From: Aquirufa beregesia
GTDB taxonomy: Bacteria; Bacteroidota; Bacteroidia; Cytophagales; Spirosomataceae
Reading direction: 5' to 3'
NCBI RefSeq assembly: GCF_011090385.1
Contig: NZ_SEWW01000001.1
Span: 620,001-684,000 of the forward strand
DNA: 64,000 bases
Made by a program: the position numbers and the translations under genes. Positions 43,187 through 52,509 of this stretch are shown here, in pieces. Every line of letters starts with the position of its first letter. The stretch's first letter is position 1. Below the pieces are notes generated by a model. The model was not told the DNA's origin. It worked only from the letters and a program-made list of their open reading frames with translations, and made no database searches.

Positions 43187-44134
43187 CTATTTATCCGTCT
43201 GAGATTGCATAAAAAACCAATATCCTTCTTTTAAGCTAAACGTAGAAATCCACATTTCAGGTATGTCGTATCGTTGTAATACTTGAGAAATTAAGGCATT
43301 GGCATAGGGTATTATACTGGCTCGAAACATTTTCATACCTGGCAAATTGACTCTTTCAGCATAGGATATGCGATCAATCAATTCCTTATTTTGATGAAAT
43401 TGATTGATTGACAATGGATAAGAACGATCAAGTGGTATCTTTCTCTTCCCCAATTGAGCCATTTCTAAGTCCCAAAGGGTTTCAAATGCTCCAGCAGCAC
43501 CAATCAAAACGCGGGGCTTATTATGTTGACATATCCGATCTAAGGGTTCTAAAGCCTGTTGAATAAAAGCTATTATTGGCTCATCGATACTCTGATGATA
43601 CTCTCCTTGAACATGAAATAATGATTGTAATTGCAGCCCCCCAATTTCTAGACTAATTTTCCCTAGCACTTGATTCCCTTGAAATAAAATAAACTCAACA
43701 CTTCCCCCTCCAATATCCATGACTAAACTAATTGCATTCCAAGGATTAGGTAAAGAAGATCGAATACCTTGATAAATTAATTCTGCTTCCCGAATTCCGG
43801 AAATGATTTCCACTTGGATACCTAATTCATGTTGGACCTTAGCCATGAATTGAGGTGTATTTTTGGCACGCCTAATGATACTAGTACCTAAGGCAACAAT
43901 CTGATTATCTGCACATTGATAAAAATTGGCCATCTGCTTAAACTCCTTCAATGTTTGGAGAGCTCTCTCCATCGCATCATCTTGTAAGATGTTGGTTTCC
44001 ATAGCTCCCTTACCCAAAGAAACAGGTCTTTGTTCGTGAGCTAAAACAATCATTCTTCCGTCAGATTCCTGCTTTTGTGCAATCAATAATTGGAACGTAT
44101 TCGTACCTAAGTCTATAATCGCACGAGGCATCAT
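43187..44134 (-). CDS. Ppx/GppA family phosphatase
   Basis: The 315-residue protein shows the actin-like fold motifs AIIDLGTNTFQLLIA (phosphate-1), VMDIGGGSVEFILF (phosphate-2) and LIGAAGAFETLWDLE (adenosine loop). It hydrolyses polyphosphate or the guanosine pentaphosphate alarmone. It is the short form without the C-terminal HD-like domain. MM at the N-terminus leaves the start ambiguous by one codon. A TAATTTTG -7 box lies about 20 bp upstream on the minus strand. The gene is divergent from the TPR gene at 44242. Confidence 0.9.
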   Translation of the reverse strand: MMPRAIIDLGTNTFQLLIAQKQESDGRMIVLAHEQRPVSLGKGAMETNILQDDAMERALQTLKEFKQMANFYQCADNQIVALGTSIIRRAKNTPQFMAKVQHELGIQVEIISGIREAELIYQGIRSSLPNPWNAISLVMDIGGGSVEFILFQGNQVLGKISLEIGGLQLQSLFHVQGEYHQSIDEPIIAFIQQALEPLDRICQHNKPRVLIGAAGAFETLWDLEMAQLGKRKIPLDRSYPLSINQFHQNKELIDRISYAERVNLPGMKMFRASIIPYANALISQVLQRYDIPEMWISTFSLKEGYWFFMQSQTDK

Positions 44135-44241
44135 ATTTATTTCTATTTTGGAACAAAATTAATCCCAATTGAGGTTAAAGTCCTGAATTATTTTCTTTAT
44201 TTTAGAGGAAACGTTCGCTTCCTCCATCTCAACAAAAATTT

Positions 44242-45645
44242 ATGCTGGATCCAAACTATGATGAAAACAAGGAAGATTTGCAATCTTCTGTTCAGCGTTT
44301 CGAAAAAATGATTTATCAGCATGAAAATTCATTTTTTGATGTCGAGACTTTGGAACAAATCGCAGAGCACTATTTTGTTCACGCCAAATTCGAAGAAGCA
44401 TTAAAAGCTTGTGATTTAGGTTTGACCCATTTTCCATATACTTTAGAATTAATTTCATTAAAAGCGCAGATTCTGGGTGATATGCAAAAGCCTGAAGAAG
44501 GAATGGAATTAATTGAAAATGCCATTTTATTATTCCCTACTGATTTAGAAATAATGTTGGTGAAAGGTTCATTGCTCAGTCAAATGCAACACCATGAAGC
44601 AGCCGTAGAAGTATTTCTAGCCGCATTGGAAATAGCTGAAGAAAAAGACGAAGTATATTTTAGATTGGGTTTAACATATCATGCTTGGTCTAAGCCAAGA
44701 GAAGCAGTCGATATGTTCAAAAAGGCCTTGGAGATCAATCCAGAGAATGAAAATGCTTTAGTGGAATTAGCCAATTCCTTGGATGATATAGGGAAAATTG
44801 AAGAAAGTATTCCTTTTTATAAGCAATTCATTGATGAAGATCCTTTTTCTTATACGGCTTGGTACAATTTAGGTATCGCCTATTCGAAGCTCAAGCAATA
44901 TGAAAAAGCGATTGATTCATATGAGTATTCCTTGGCAATTGAGCCCACTTTTGGTTCTTCCTTATTCAATTTGGGGAATACGCACATGAACTTACAAGAT
45001 TATGTGCTGGCAGAAGAAAATTACCGTCAATGTTTAAAATACGATGAGCCTAATCCCGAATTGTATTGTTGCTTAGGTGCTAGCCTAGAGCGACAAAAGA
45101 AATTCAATGAGGCCATTGAATTCTATAAAGAAGCTATTAAAATCGATCCATTGTGGGATGAAGGTTATTATGGTTTGGCCGTATGTTTAACAGAATTAGA
45201 TAAATGGTTTGAAGCTCTTCATTTTCTAAAGAAATCACTCAAGCTGAATGAGACTAATCCTCTATATTGGACGGGATTAGCTGATGTTGAAGCCTATTTA
45301 GGCAATACGCTTTCAGCTGATGAAGCATATCAAAAATCCATTGAATTAGACTCCTTTTTCGCCCCTACTTGGATAAAATGGGCCCAATTGCATTTTGAAT
45401 TAGAGGATTATGAGAAATCTGCAGACATTATGCTTTCCGCCATTGATGAACTGCCTGAAGAAGCCGAATTATATTACCGTTCTGCCGTATATTTAATTAA
45501 AGCTGGTCAATTCAAGGATGCCTTTCATTTTCTAGAATCTGGACTTCTTTTGGATTATGATAAACATGAAGTCATATTTGAATTTTTCCCCAATTTAGAA
45601 ACTCAAAAGGCTATTTTTAAACTGATACAGCAGTATAAGAAATAA
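44242..45645 (+). CDS. Tetratricopeptide repeat protein (cytoplasmic)
   Basis: The 467-residue protein has no signal peptide and consists of about twelve TPR units, for example AWYNLGIAYSKLKQYEKAID and ALVELANSLDDIGKIEESIP. It is strongly acidic. TPR arrays hold protein partners; no catalytic domain is fused, so the partner is unknown. It lies 97 bp upstream of the secreted M16 peptidase on the same strand and may be expressed with it. Confidence 0.85.
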   Translation: MLDPNYDENKEDLQSSVQRFEKMIYQHENSFFDVETLEQIAEHYFVHAKFEEALKACDLGLTHFPYTLELISLKAQILGDMQKPEEGMELIENAILLFPTDLEIMLVKGSLLSQMQHHEAAVEVFLAALEIAEEKDEVYFRLGLTYHAWSKPREAVDMFKKALEINPENENALVELANSLDDIGKIEESIPFYKQFIDEDPFSYTAWYNLGIAYSKLKQYEKAIDSYEYSLAIEPTFGSSLFNLGNTHMNLQDYVLAEENYRQCLKYDEPNPELYCCLGASLERQKKFNEAIEFYKEAIKIDPLWDEGYYGLAVCLTELDKWFEALHFLKKSLKLNETNPLYWTGLADVEAYLGNTLSADEAYQKSIELDSFFAPTWIKWAQLHFELEDYEKSADIMLSAIDELPEEAELYYRSAVYLIKAGQFKDAFHFLESGLLLDYDKHEVIFEFFPNLETQKAIFKLIQQYKK

Positions 45646-45742
45646 CCTTACATGTAGTTTTGAAACCATTTATACTTAATTGCTAGAATATTTCTCAATA
45701 TTTTGGCATTTTCCATACTTATTATTTCCAACCCTAATTTTT

Positions 45743-48598
45743 ATGAAAAGAACAATTCTCATTGCACTCTTGTATGTCATTGGTATTAGCGGCGTACAAG
45801 CTCAACAAAAATCAAAAACAGTATCTTCTGCGCCAAAATCTACTTCTGTTTCGGCCAAAACTAGTTCCTTAAGTATTCCTGAGAAAATTACTTCTGCGGA
45901 GGGAATCACGGAATATCGCTTAGGGAATGGTTTGAAAGTTTTATTATTTCCTGATCCATCCAAACAAACCATCACGGTAAACATCACCTATTTGGTGGGT
46001 TCTCGCCATGAGGGTTATGGTGAAACGGGTATGTCTCACTTATTGGAACATATGGTATTTAAGGGTACCAAGGAAAAACATAAAGATGTGGCAAAAGAAA
46101 TCACGGATCATGGCGCTCAGTTTAATGGGACCACTTGGTTAGATCGGACGAATTATTTTGAAACATTTGCCTCTACAGATGAAAATTTAGATTGGGCATT
46201 GGACATGGAAGCTGATCGAATGATCAATTCTAGAATTGCCAAAAGCGAGTTGGAAACAGAAATGACGGTGGTTCGAAATGAATTTGAAATGGGTGAAAAT
46301 GACCCAGGTTCTGTGTTAAGTGACAGAATTGTTTCTACGGCTTTCTTATGGCACAATTATGGTAATTCTACCATTGGTGCTCGGTCTGATATTGAAAAAG
46401 TTCCTATTGGGAATTTACAGGCTTATTACAAAAAATATTACCAGCCAGACAATGCTGTATTATTAGTAGCAGGAAAATTTGATCCGGTAAAAACCTTGAA
46501 TTTGATCAATCAAAAATTTGGAGTAATCTCAAAACCTGAACGAGTATTAACCAAAACCTTTACTGCGGAACCCACTCAAGACGGTGAGCGTCAGGTTACA
46601 CTTCGTCGTGTAGGTGATGTTCAAGCCGTAGGTGCGGCCTACCACATCCCTTCTGGCTTGCACCCTGATTATATTGCTTGTGATGTTTTTGTTGATTTAT
46701 TGACAGACGCTCCATCGGGTCGACTATACAAAGCTTTGATCGATACCAAAAAGGCGGCATCTCAATTTGGATATAGTTTCCAATTAAAAGAGCCTGGTTT
46801 GGTTTATTTTGGTGCAGAAGTACCTAAAGATAAATCGGCAGATTCGGTACGCACCATTATGTTGGAGACCATAGAACAATTTGCCAAAACACCACCTACC
46901 CAAGCAGATGTAGATCGTATTAAATTAAAAAACATTAAAAACATTGAATTACTGCTAAACAATGCGCAACGGGTTGGAGTTGGTTTATCCGAATACATTG
47001 CTCAAGGAGATTGGCGTTTATTGTTTCAAACGAGAAATTTAGTGGAGAAAATTACGGCTGAAGATGTTCAACGAGTTGCGCAAAAGTATTTTAAAGCATC
47101 CAATCGTACTTCAGGTATTTTCTATCCAACGGAAAAACCAGATCGTGCTGAAATTCCTGATGCAAAAGAAGTGGAAGATATATTAAAAGATTTCAAAGGT
47201 AGAGCTGCGGTGGCAGAGGGGGAGGCTTTTGATCCATCTCCAAGTAATATTGATTCTCGAACTAAAAAGGAAACTATCGGTTCTGTCAAAGTTGCTTTAT
47301 TAGCTAAGAAAACAAGAGGAAGCTCAGTTTATGCTCGAATGACCATGAGATTTGGTGACGAAAAGTCCTTATTAGGTACTGCTACTGCTGCAGATTTAGC
47401 TGCCGATATGTTAACTAAAGGAACATCAAAACATACTCGCCAACAATTCCAAGATGAATTAGATAAATTAAAAGCCCGAGTTTCTATCACTGGAGGCGCT
47501 ACTCAAGCCAACGTTTCCGTTGAAACTACACGAGAAAACCTAGTTCCTGCATTAAAATTAGTGGCAGAAGCACTTAAAACACCGATATTCCCTGCGGATG
47601 AATTTGAGAAATTAAAACAAGAAAATTTAACTCAAATCGATGCTCAAAAAAGTGATCCACAAGCAAAGGCCATTGAGGCTTTGAACCAAGTGAGAACAGG
47701 ACATTATGCCAAAAATGATGTCCGCTATAATCCAACTTTAGCCGAGCAAACAGCTTTATATGGTTCCGCTAAATTAGAAGATGCGGTATTTTTCTACAAG
47801 AATTTTTACGGAGCAAGTTCTGCTACTTTTTCTGCAGTTGGGGATTTTGATGAAAATGAAGTGAAAGATGTGATTAAAACTGAATTTTCAAATTGGAAAT
47901 CTTCAAAGCCATATACTAGAATTCCAGAAATCGTGGCGGATGTAAAACCAGTTATTAAATCCATCGAAACTCCTGATAAGGCAAATGCATTTTTTGTTGC
48001 TTATCAACCTTTAAAAATATCTGATACCGATCCAGATTATGCAGCTATGGAGATCAGTAATTATATTTTAGGTGGAAGTCCAGGTCTTGCCAATCGTTTA
48101 ATGGGAAGAATTCGTCAAAAAGAAGGTTTATCATATGGTGTTGGTTCTCAATTTAGTGCCCACCCTATTGATAAAGCTGGTAGTTTCTTAACCTACGCTA
48201 TCTATGCTCCAGAGAATTTAGCCAAATTAGAAGCTGCCTTCAAAGAAGAAGTTGAAAAAGTATTAAAAGAGGGATATACAGAAAAAGAAATTGAGGAGGC
48301 AAAAAAATCTTGGTTACAAGGTAGACAAGTGGCACGCTCTCAAGATAATTCTTTAAGTAATGCCCTGAACAATAATTTATTTTTGAATCGTAGTTTAAAA
48401 TTCTCAGAAGAATTAGATAAAAAAGTCAATGCATTGACGTCAGATCAAATTTTACAAGCAACGCGTAAAACACTGGACTTACTGAAAATGTCTTTGATTA
48501 AAGCAGGTGATTATGAAGGAGCAGCCAAGAAAAAGGCAGCTAAGACTGAAAACACCCCAAGTAATACAGGTGCTGTAGGTGGAGCACCAAAACCGTAG
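45743..48598 (+). CDS. Secreted two-lobed M16 zinc peptidase (PqqL/pitrilysin-like)
   Basis: The 951-residue protein has a signal peptide (MKRTILIALLYVIGISGVQA). Two M16 halves follow: the first with the zinc motif MSHLLEHMVFKGT (HxxEH near residue 99) and a distal Glu in EMTVVRNEFEMGEND, the second (from about 510) lacking HxxEH but containing the substrate-gate SYGVGSQFSAHP. This matches periplasmic M16 peptidases that degrade peptides. The C-terminal tail is low-complexity (KKKAAKTENTPSNTGAVGG). The ATG at 45743 is chosen because it starts the signal peptide. The stop codon lies inside the first hairpin of the array that follows. Confidence 0.9.
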   Translation: MKRTILIALLYVIGISGVQAQQKSKTVSSAPKSTSVSAKTSSLSIPEKITSAEGITEYRLGNGLKVLLFPDPSKQTITVNITYLVGSRHEGYGETGMSHLLEHMVFKGTKEKHKDVAKEITDHGAQFNGTTWLDRTNYFETFASTDENLDWALDMEADRMINSRIAKSELETEMTVVRNEFEMGENDPGSVLSDRIVSTAFLWHNYGNSTIGARSDIEKVPIGNLQAYYKKYYQPDNAVLLVAGKFDPVKTLNLINQKFGVISKPERVLTKTFTAEPTQDGERQVTLRRVGDVQAVGAAYHIPSGLHPDYIACDVFVDLLTDAPSGRLYKALIDTKKAASQFGYSFQLKEPGLVYFGAEVPKDKSADSVRTIMLETIEQFAKTPPTQADVDRIKLKNIKNIELLLNNAQRVGVGLSEYIAQGDWRLLFQTRNLVEKITAEDVQRVAQKYFKASNRTSGIFYPTEKPDRAEIPDAKEVEDILKDFKGRAAVAEGEAFDPSPSNIDSRTKKETIGSVKVALLAKKTRGSSVYARMTMRFGDEKSLLGTATAADLAADMLTKGTSKHTRQQFQDELDKLKARVSITGGATQANVSVETTRENLVPALKLVAEALKTPIFPADEFEKLKQENLTQIDAQKSDPQAKAIEALNQVRTGHYAKNDVRYNPTLAEQTALYGSAKLEDAVFFYKNFYGASSATFSAVGDFDENEVKDVIKTEFSNWKSSKPYTRIPEIVADVKPVIKSIETPDKANAFFVAYQPLKISDTDPDYAAMEISNYILGGSPGLANRLMGRIRQKEGLSYGVGSQFSAHPIDKAGSFLTYAIYAPENLAKLEAAFKEEVEKVLKEGYTEKEIEEAKKSWLQGRQVARSQDNSLSNALNNNLFLNRSLKFSEELDKKVNALTSDQILQATRKTLDLLKMSLIKAGDYEGAAKKKAAKTENTPSNTGAVGGAPKP

Positions 48599-48766
48599 GC
48601 ATAGCTACGGCTCTACCAAATCAAAAGCCGCAGTATAGCTACGGCTCAACCAAATCAAAAGCCGCAGCAATGCTGCGGCTCAATCAAACAAAAAGCCATA
48701 GTAATAACTACGGCTCAACCAAATCAAAAGCCGCAGCAATGCTGCGGCTCACCTATGCTGCGGCTT
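48593..48766. repeat. Array of five palindromic hairpins with regular linkers
   Basis: The units are CCGTAG/CTACGG (48593-48610); AGCCGCAG/CTACGGCT (48626-48646); AGCCGCAG/CTGCGGCT (48660-48680, perfect); AGCCATAG/CTACGGCT (48694-48715); and AGCCGCAG/CTGCGGCT (48729-48749, perfect). A lone right arm follows at about 48756-48766. Linkers are near-copies of CAACCAAATCAAA. The array fills the gap between the convergent M16 and bacilliredoxin genes. It probably ends or stabilises both transcripts. It is not a CRISPR. Confidence 0.85.
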
Positions 48767-48787
48767 CATCAAGGGCAAATAACCCTA

Positions 48788-49201
48788 CTAACAGAACTCC
48801 TCAAATACCCCTTCCAAATGAGCTGAAATCAATTCGGCAGAGCGACCTTCAATATGATGACGCTCAACAAAGTGAACCAACTCGCCATCTTTAAATAATG
48901 CAATGGATGGTGATGATGGAGGATAAGGCAATGTATATTCTCTAGCTTTTTGCGTTGCTTCTTGATCTACGCCTGCAAAAACAGTCACTAAGGTATCTGG
49001 TTTTTTACTAGAGGCTGCTACTGCCTCTTTAACGCCTGGACGAGCTGTACGAGCAGAACAACCACAAACTGAATTGATAAACAATAAAGTGGTTCCTGGT
49101 TTAGCTAATACTTCTTCTACTTCTGAGGCTTGTTTCAATTCTTGAAATCCACCCTCAACGATATCCATCCTCATAGGATGTACTAAATGTTCTGGATACA
49201 T
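48788..49201 (-). CDS. BrxA/BrxB family bacilliredoxin
   Basis: The 137-residue thioredoxin-fold protein has the bacilliredoxin CGC motif in NSVCGCSARTARPGV near residue 47 and MRMDIVEGGFQEL at the start. Bacilliredoxins remove bacillithiol or related thiols from oxidised proteins; whether this organism makes bacillithiol cannot be read here. It is the last gene of the suf operon (33 bp after sufT), a common position in Bacteroidota that suggests a role in protecting Fe-S assembly from oxidation. Confidence 0.88.
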   Translation of the reverse strand: MYPEHLVHPMRMDIVEGGFQELKQASEVEEVLAKPGTTLLFINSVCGCSARTARPGVKEAVAASSKKPDTLVTVFAGVDQEATQKAREYTLPYPPSSPSIALFKDGELVHFVERHHIEGRSAELISAHLEGVFEEFC

Positions 49202-49234
49202 ATTAATCTATTTAAATTTGAATGTGATAATTTA

Positions 49235-49573
49235 TTACATAAAACCAAGTTCTAATTTGGCAACTTCCGACATCATATCTTGAGAATATGGTGGATCAAA
49301 GGTTAATTCTACGGAAACCTCAGCCACTCCTTCTATTTCGCGAATTGCCTTTTCGATGTCCACAGGGATACTTTCAGCTGAGGGGCAGGAAGGAGATGTC
49401 AAGGTCATTAATACATATACATTATTAATGGGGAAAATCTTAATTTCATAAATAAGGCCTAATTCATAAACATCCACAGGGATCTCTGGGTCATACACTG
49501 TTTTAATGGCCTGTACAACCTTTTCCTTTAAATCTGCCTCAGTTAACACTGAGCTTGGTGTCGTATTTTCCAT
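49235..49573 (-). CDS. sufT: SufT-type metal-sulfur cluster assembly factor (DUF59/MIP18)
   Basis: The 112-residue protein matches the MIP18/DUF59 family: VVQAIKTVYDPEIPVDVYEL, MTLTSPSCPSAESIP with the conserved Cys, and ELTFDPPYSQDMMSE. SufT-type proteins help mature Fe-S proteins. It follows sufE by 3 bp. Confidence 0.9.
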   Translation of the reverse strand: MENTTPSSVLTEADLKEKVVQAIKTVYDPEIPVDVYELGLIYEIKIFPINNVYVLMTLTSPSCPSAESIPVDIEKAIREIEGVAEVSVELTFDPPYSQDMMSEVAKLELGFM

Positions 49574-49576
49574 ATC

Positions 49577-50002
49577 TTAAGCTTTTGAAGAATAAGCAAG
49601 TGCATAATTTTTCATTTGTTTTACCATGGACAATAAACCATTGGATCTAGTCTGAGCTAAATGCTGACTCATTCCTATGCGATCGATGAAATATAAATCG
49701 GCTTTCATAATATCGGCTGGACTATGCCCAGATAAAACGCGAATCAACATACTGATCAATCCTTTTACAATCACTGCTTCAGAATCTGCTTGAAAAATCA
49801 ATTTTCCATCTTGCATAAATGCATGAAGCCAAACTCTGCTCTGGCAACCTTTAATAACGTTTTCCTCAGTCTTAAATTCATCCGACAATCCGGGTAATTT
49901 CTTACCTAGATCGATCAAATATTCATACTTATCAGCCCAGTCGTCAAATAGACCAAACTCCTCAATCAATTCTTCTTGTGTATCGTTTATACTCAAAGCC
50001 AT
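49577..50002 (-). CDS. sufE: SufE cysteine desulfurase activator
   Basis: The 141-residue protein has the sulfur-accepting Cys in NVIKGCQSRVWL (about C52), and DWADKYEYLIDLGKKLP at the start. SufE takes the persulfide sulfur from SufS and passes it to the SufBCD scaffold. It follows sufS by 1 bp. Confidence 0.93.
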   Translation of the reverse strand: MALSINDTQEELIEEFGLFDDWADKYEYLIDLGKKLPGLSDEFKTEENVIKGCQSRVWLHAFMQDGKLIFQADSEAVIVKGLISMLIRVLSGHSPADIMKADLYFIDRIGMSQHLAQTRSNGLLSMVKQMKNYALAYSSKA

Positions 50003-50003
50003 A

Positions 50004-51224
50004 TTATAATAACATTGTAACTACTCGTTTCAAACAAGTAACAAAACGGTCAATTTCCTCCTTGGTATTGTAGAACGAGAATGAAGCTCGACAAGTTCCA
50101 GGTATATCAAATCGCTGCATCAAAGGCTGAGCACAATGGTGCCCCGTCCGAATGGCAATGCCAAATTTGTCTAATAAAACACCAATGTCTTGTGGATGTG
50201 TTCCTTCAATTAAAAAACTCACTACTGCAATCTTATTGGGGGCCACACCAATGATTTTTAAACCATCAATTTGACTTAATTGTTCGGTCGCATAGGTTAA
50301 TAATGCATTTTCTTGTTCTTCAACTAACCCCTTTTCTAGGGAATTTAAGTAATCAAAAGAAGCAGAAAAGGCAATCACATCAGCAATATTCGGCGTGCCT
50401 GCTTCAAATTTATAGGGTAATTCATTATACGTCGTTCCGGAAAAACTCACTTCTTTGATCATCTCTCCTCCCCCTTGATAAGGTGGCATTGATTCCAAAA
50501 TCTCGCGTTTACCATATAACACTCCTACACCTGTAGGTCCAAATAATTTATGTGCAGAAAAGGCAAAAAAGTCCATATTATACCGCTGTACATCCATTTC
50601 CATGTGTGCCACAGATTGAGCCCCGTCAATCAAAATCTTAGCACCATGAGCATGAGCTAAATCAATCATCTCTTGAATGGGATTAATCGTTCCAATGGCA
50701 TTGGAAACATGGTTTACCGCTACGAGCTTTACCGTATTTTCTTGCAATAATTTTCGGTAAGCATCCAAATCTAAAACACCTGAATCAAGCACAGGAATAA
50801 CCAATACCTCAGCTCCCTTTTCCAAAGCAATCATTTGCCAAGGGACAATGTTAGAGTGATGCTCTAAGTTGGAAACAAGAATTTTATCACCAGCTTGAAA
50901 ATTTGCTCTACCAAAGGTCTGAGCTACTAGATTGATACTGGCAGTTGTTCCCGATGTAAATATGATTTGATCACTGGATTCCGCATGTAAAAAGGATTGA
51001 ATTTTTTTACGAGTCAATTCAAATGCCGCTGTAGCTCTTTCCGCCAAAGCATGTATTCCCCTGTGAATATTGGCATTATCTTCAGAATAATACTTACTCA
51101 AAGCATCTAAAACCGCCTTCGGCTTTTGAGTTGTAGCTGCATTATCAAAATAAATCAATGGAGAACCATTGACTTGTTGGTCTAAAACAGGAAAATCTAA
51201 ACGAATTTGTTCAATGCTGGCCAT
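50004..51224 (-). CDS. sufS: Cysteine desulfurase SufS
   Basis: The 406-residue class V aminotransferase-fold enzyme shows YFDNAATTQKPKAVLDA, the PLP lysine in FFAFSAHKLFGPTGVG and the catalytic Cys in RTGHHCAQPLM, the group II (SufS) pattern. It takes sulfur from cysteine as an enzyme-bound persulfide. It follows sufD by 7 bp. Confidence 0.95.
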   Translation of the reverse strand: MASIEQIRLDFPVLDQQVNGSPLIYFDNAATTQKPKAVLDALSKYYSEDNANIHRGIHALAERATAAFELTRKKIQSFLHAESSDQIIFTSGTTASINLVAQTFGRANFQAGDKILVSNLEHHSNIVPWQMIALEKGAEVLVIPVLDSGVLDLDAYRKLLQENTVKLVAVNHVSNAIGTINPIQEMIDLAHAHGAKILIDGAQSVAHMEMDVQRYNMDFFAFSAHKLFGPTGVGVLYGKREILESMPPYQGGGEMIKEVSFSGTTYNELPYKFEAGTPNIADVIAFSASFDYLNSLEKGLVEEQENALLTYATEQLSQIDGLKIIGVAPNKIAVVSFLIEGTHPQDIGVLLDKFGIAIRTGHHCAQPLMQRFDIPGTCRASFSFYNTKEEIDRFVTCLKRVVTMLL

Positions 51225-51231
51225 GGTACTA

Positions 51232-52506
51232 CTAATTTGACAAATCGACGGACTGTTGAATTTTAGCTACTATTTTCTCCGTAAGAGATTCTCTCAACAC
51301 CGGATGCTCTACTTTATTGATTACCTCTTGAACAAATGCCAATAGCAATAAAGTTCTAGCTGCTGGTAAAGAAATACCTCTGGAACGCATATAAAACAAG
51401 GCCTCTTCATTCAATTGACCAGTGGTTGTACCATGCGAACACTTTACATCATCTGCCCAAATTTCCAATTGAGGTTTCGTATTCATGGTGGCTCTAGTAG
51501 AAGCCAACACATTTCGACAAGATTGAAAAGCGTTGGTTTTTTGAGCATCCTGACGAACAAAAATCTTACCATTAAATACCCCCGTGGCATTTCCCATCAA
51601 CACCCCTTTATACAATTCATTGGATTCCGCATGAGGCATGCGGTGATCCACTACCGTGTGGGAATCCATTAGTTGATTTTCACCTGGAACGTATAAACCA
51701 TTCAAATTGGAAACCACCTGTGGACCTTCAATGTAAAAATGTAAATTATTTCGAATCAAAGACGCATTCAATGAAAAAGTGAAAGTATCTACTTGACTAC
51801 CTTCAGCTTGATAAATAAAGGTGTGGTCAATGTGACTCACCCCCTGTTGAAAATCTTGATCCTTCAAATAAGTAAATTGAGCTCCCTTGGAAACAAATAT
51901 CTCTTGAACAAAATTGGATAGAATATCTGCCGTACCAGTCGAAGTTTGTTGCTCAATTAAAGTAGCCTTAGCTCCTTCTTCCACATAAATTAATAGCCTA
52001 GATTGAACAGAAGAAGCTTTTTCTATGGAATTTACTTGATATTGATGCAAGATGGCTTGCGAAATTTCAACATCCTTTTTAATCCAAATTACGGGGTGCT
52101 GTGGACTAAGTGCCACATTTAGGTCAAATAATGAATTTTGATCTAAAATTGGTTTTTTACTGGTCCAAATTTCCAGAAAATCAGGGCATTTTTGAATAAA
52201 TTCATTAAAATTTAACACCTCAATTCCATCATTTGAACTAGTCTTATCTATGGATAGGTAGGCATTAGATGAACGAATAATTAATTCTGCCCAATCGGCT
52301 GAAATAGGCGAATTTGAATTTCCTTTTGGAAACCAATTTCGATCAATTCCATTAAAATCTTTCAATGAAGTATATTTCCACTCTTCCCATTTGGAGGTAG
52401 GGAAACCTTTGTCCAAAAATTGACTCAAGGCTTTCCCTTGCTCTGATTCTAAACCTAGGGTTTGGGCAATATCTTGTAATGTAGTACTTAATTCAGCTGA
52501 TAACAT
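51232..52506 (-). CDS. sufD: Fe-S cluster assembly protein SufD
   Basis: The 424-residue protein has the SufBD beta-helix region with GLYVPGENQLMDSHTVVDHR, KGVLMGNATGVFNGKIFV and DDVKCSHGTTTGQLNEEALF. It forms the scaffold with SufB and SufC. The N-terminus (TTLQDIAQTLGLESEQGKAL) and the length agree with SufD rather than SufB. It lies 3 bp after sufC. Confidence 0.93.
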   Translation of the reverse strand: MLSAELSTTLQDIAQTLGLESEQGKALSQFLDKGFPTSKWEEWKYTSLKDFNGIDRNWFPKGNSNSPISADWAELIIRSSNAYLSIDKTSSNDGIEVLNFNEFIQKCPDFLEIWTSKKPILDQNSLFDLNVALSPQHPVIWIKKDVEISQAILHQYQVNSIEKASSVQSRLLIYVEEGAKATLIEQQTSTGTADILSNFVQEIFVSKGAQFTYLKDQDFQQGVSHIDHTFIYQAEGSQVDTFTFSLNASLIRNNLHFYIEGPQVVSNLNGLYVPGENQLMDSHTVVDHRMPHAESNELYKGVLMGNATGVFNGKIFVRQDAQKTNAFQSCRNVLASTRATMNTKPQLEIWADDVKCSHGTTTGQLNEEALFYMRSRGISLPAARTLLLLAFVQEVINKVEHPVLRESLTEKIVAKIQQSVDLSN

Positions 52507-52509
52507 ATC

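Noticed and set aside
48593..48766. Possible CRISPR array
   Set aside because: The units are palindromes with arm variation and the spacers are near-copies of one linker, so there are no unique spacers; no cas gene is present.
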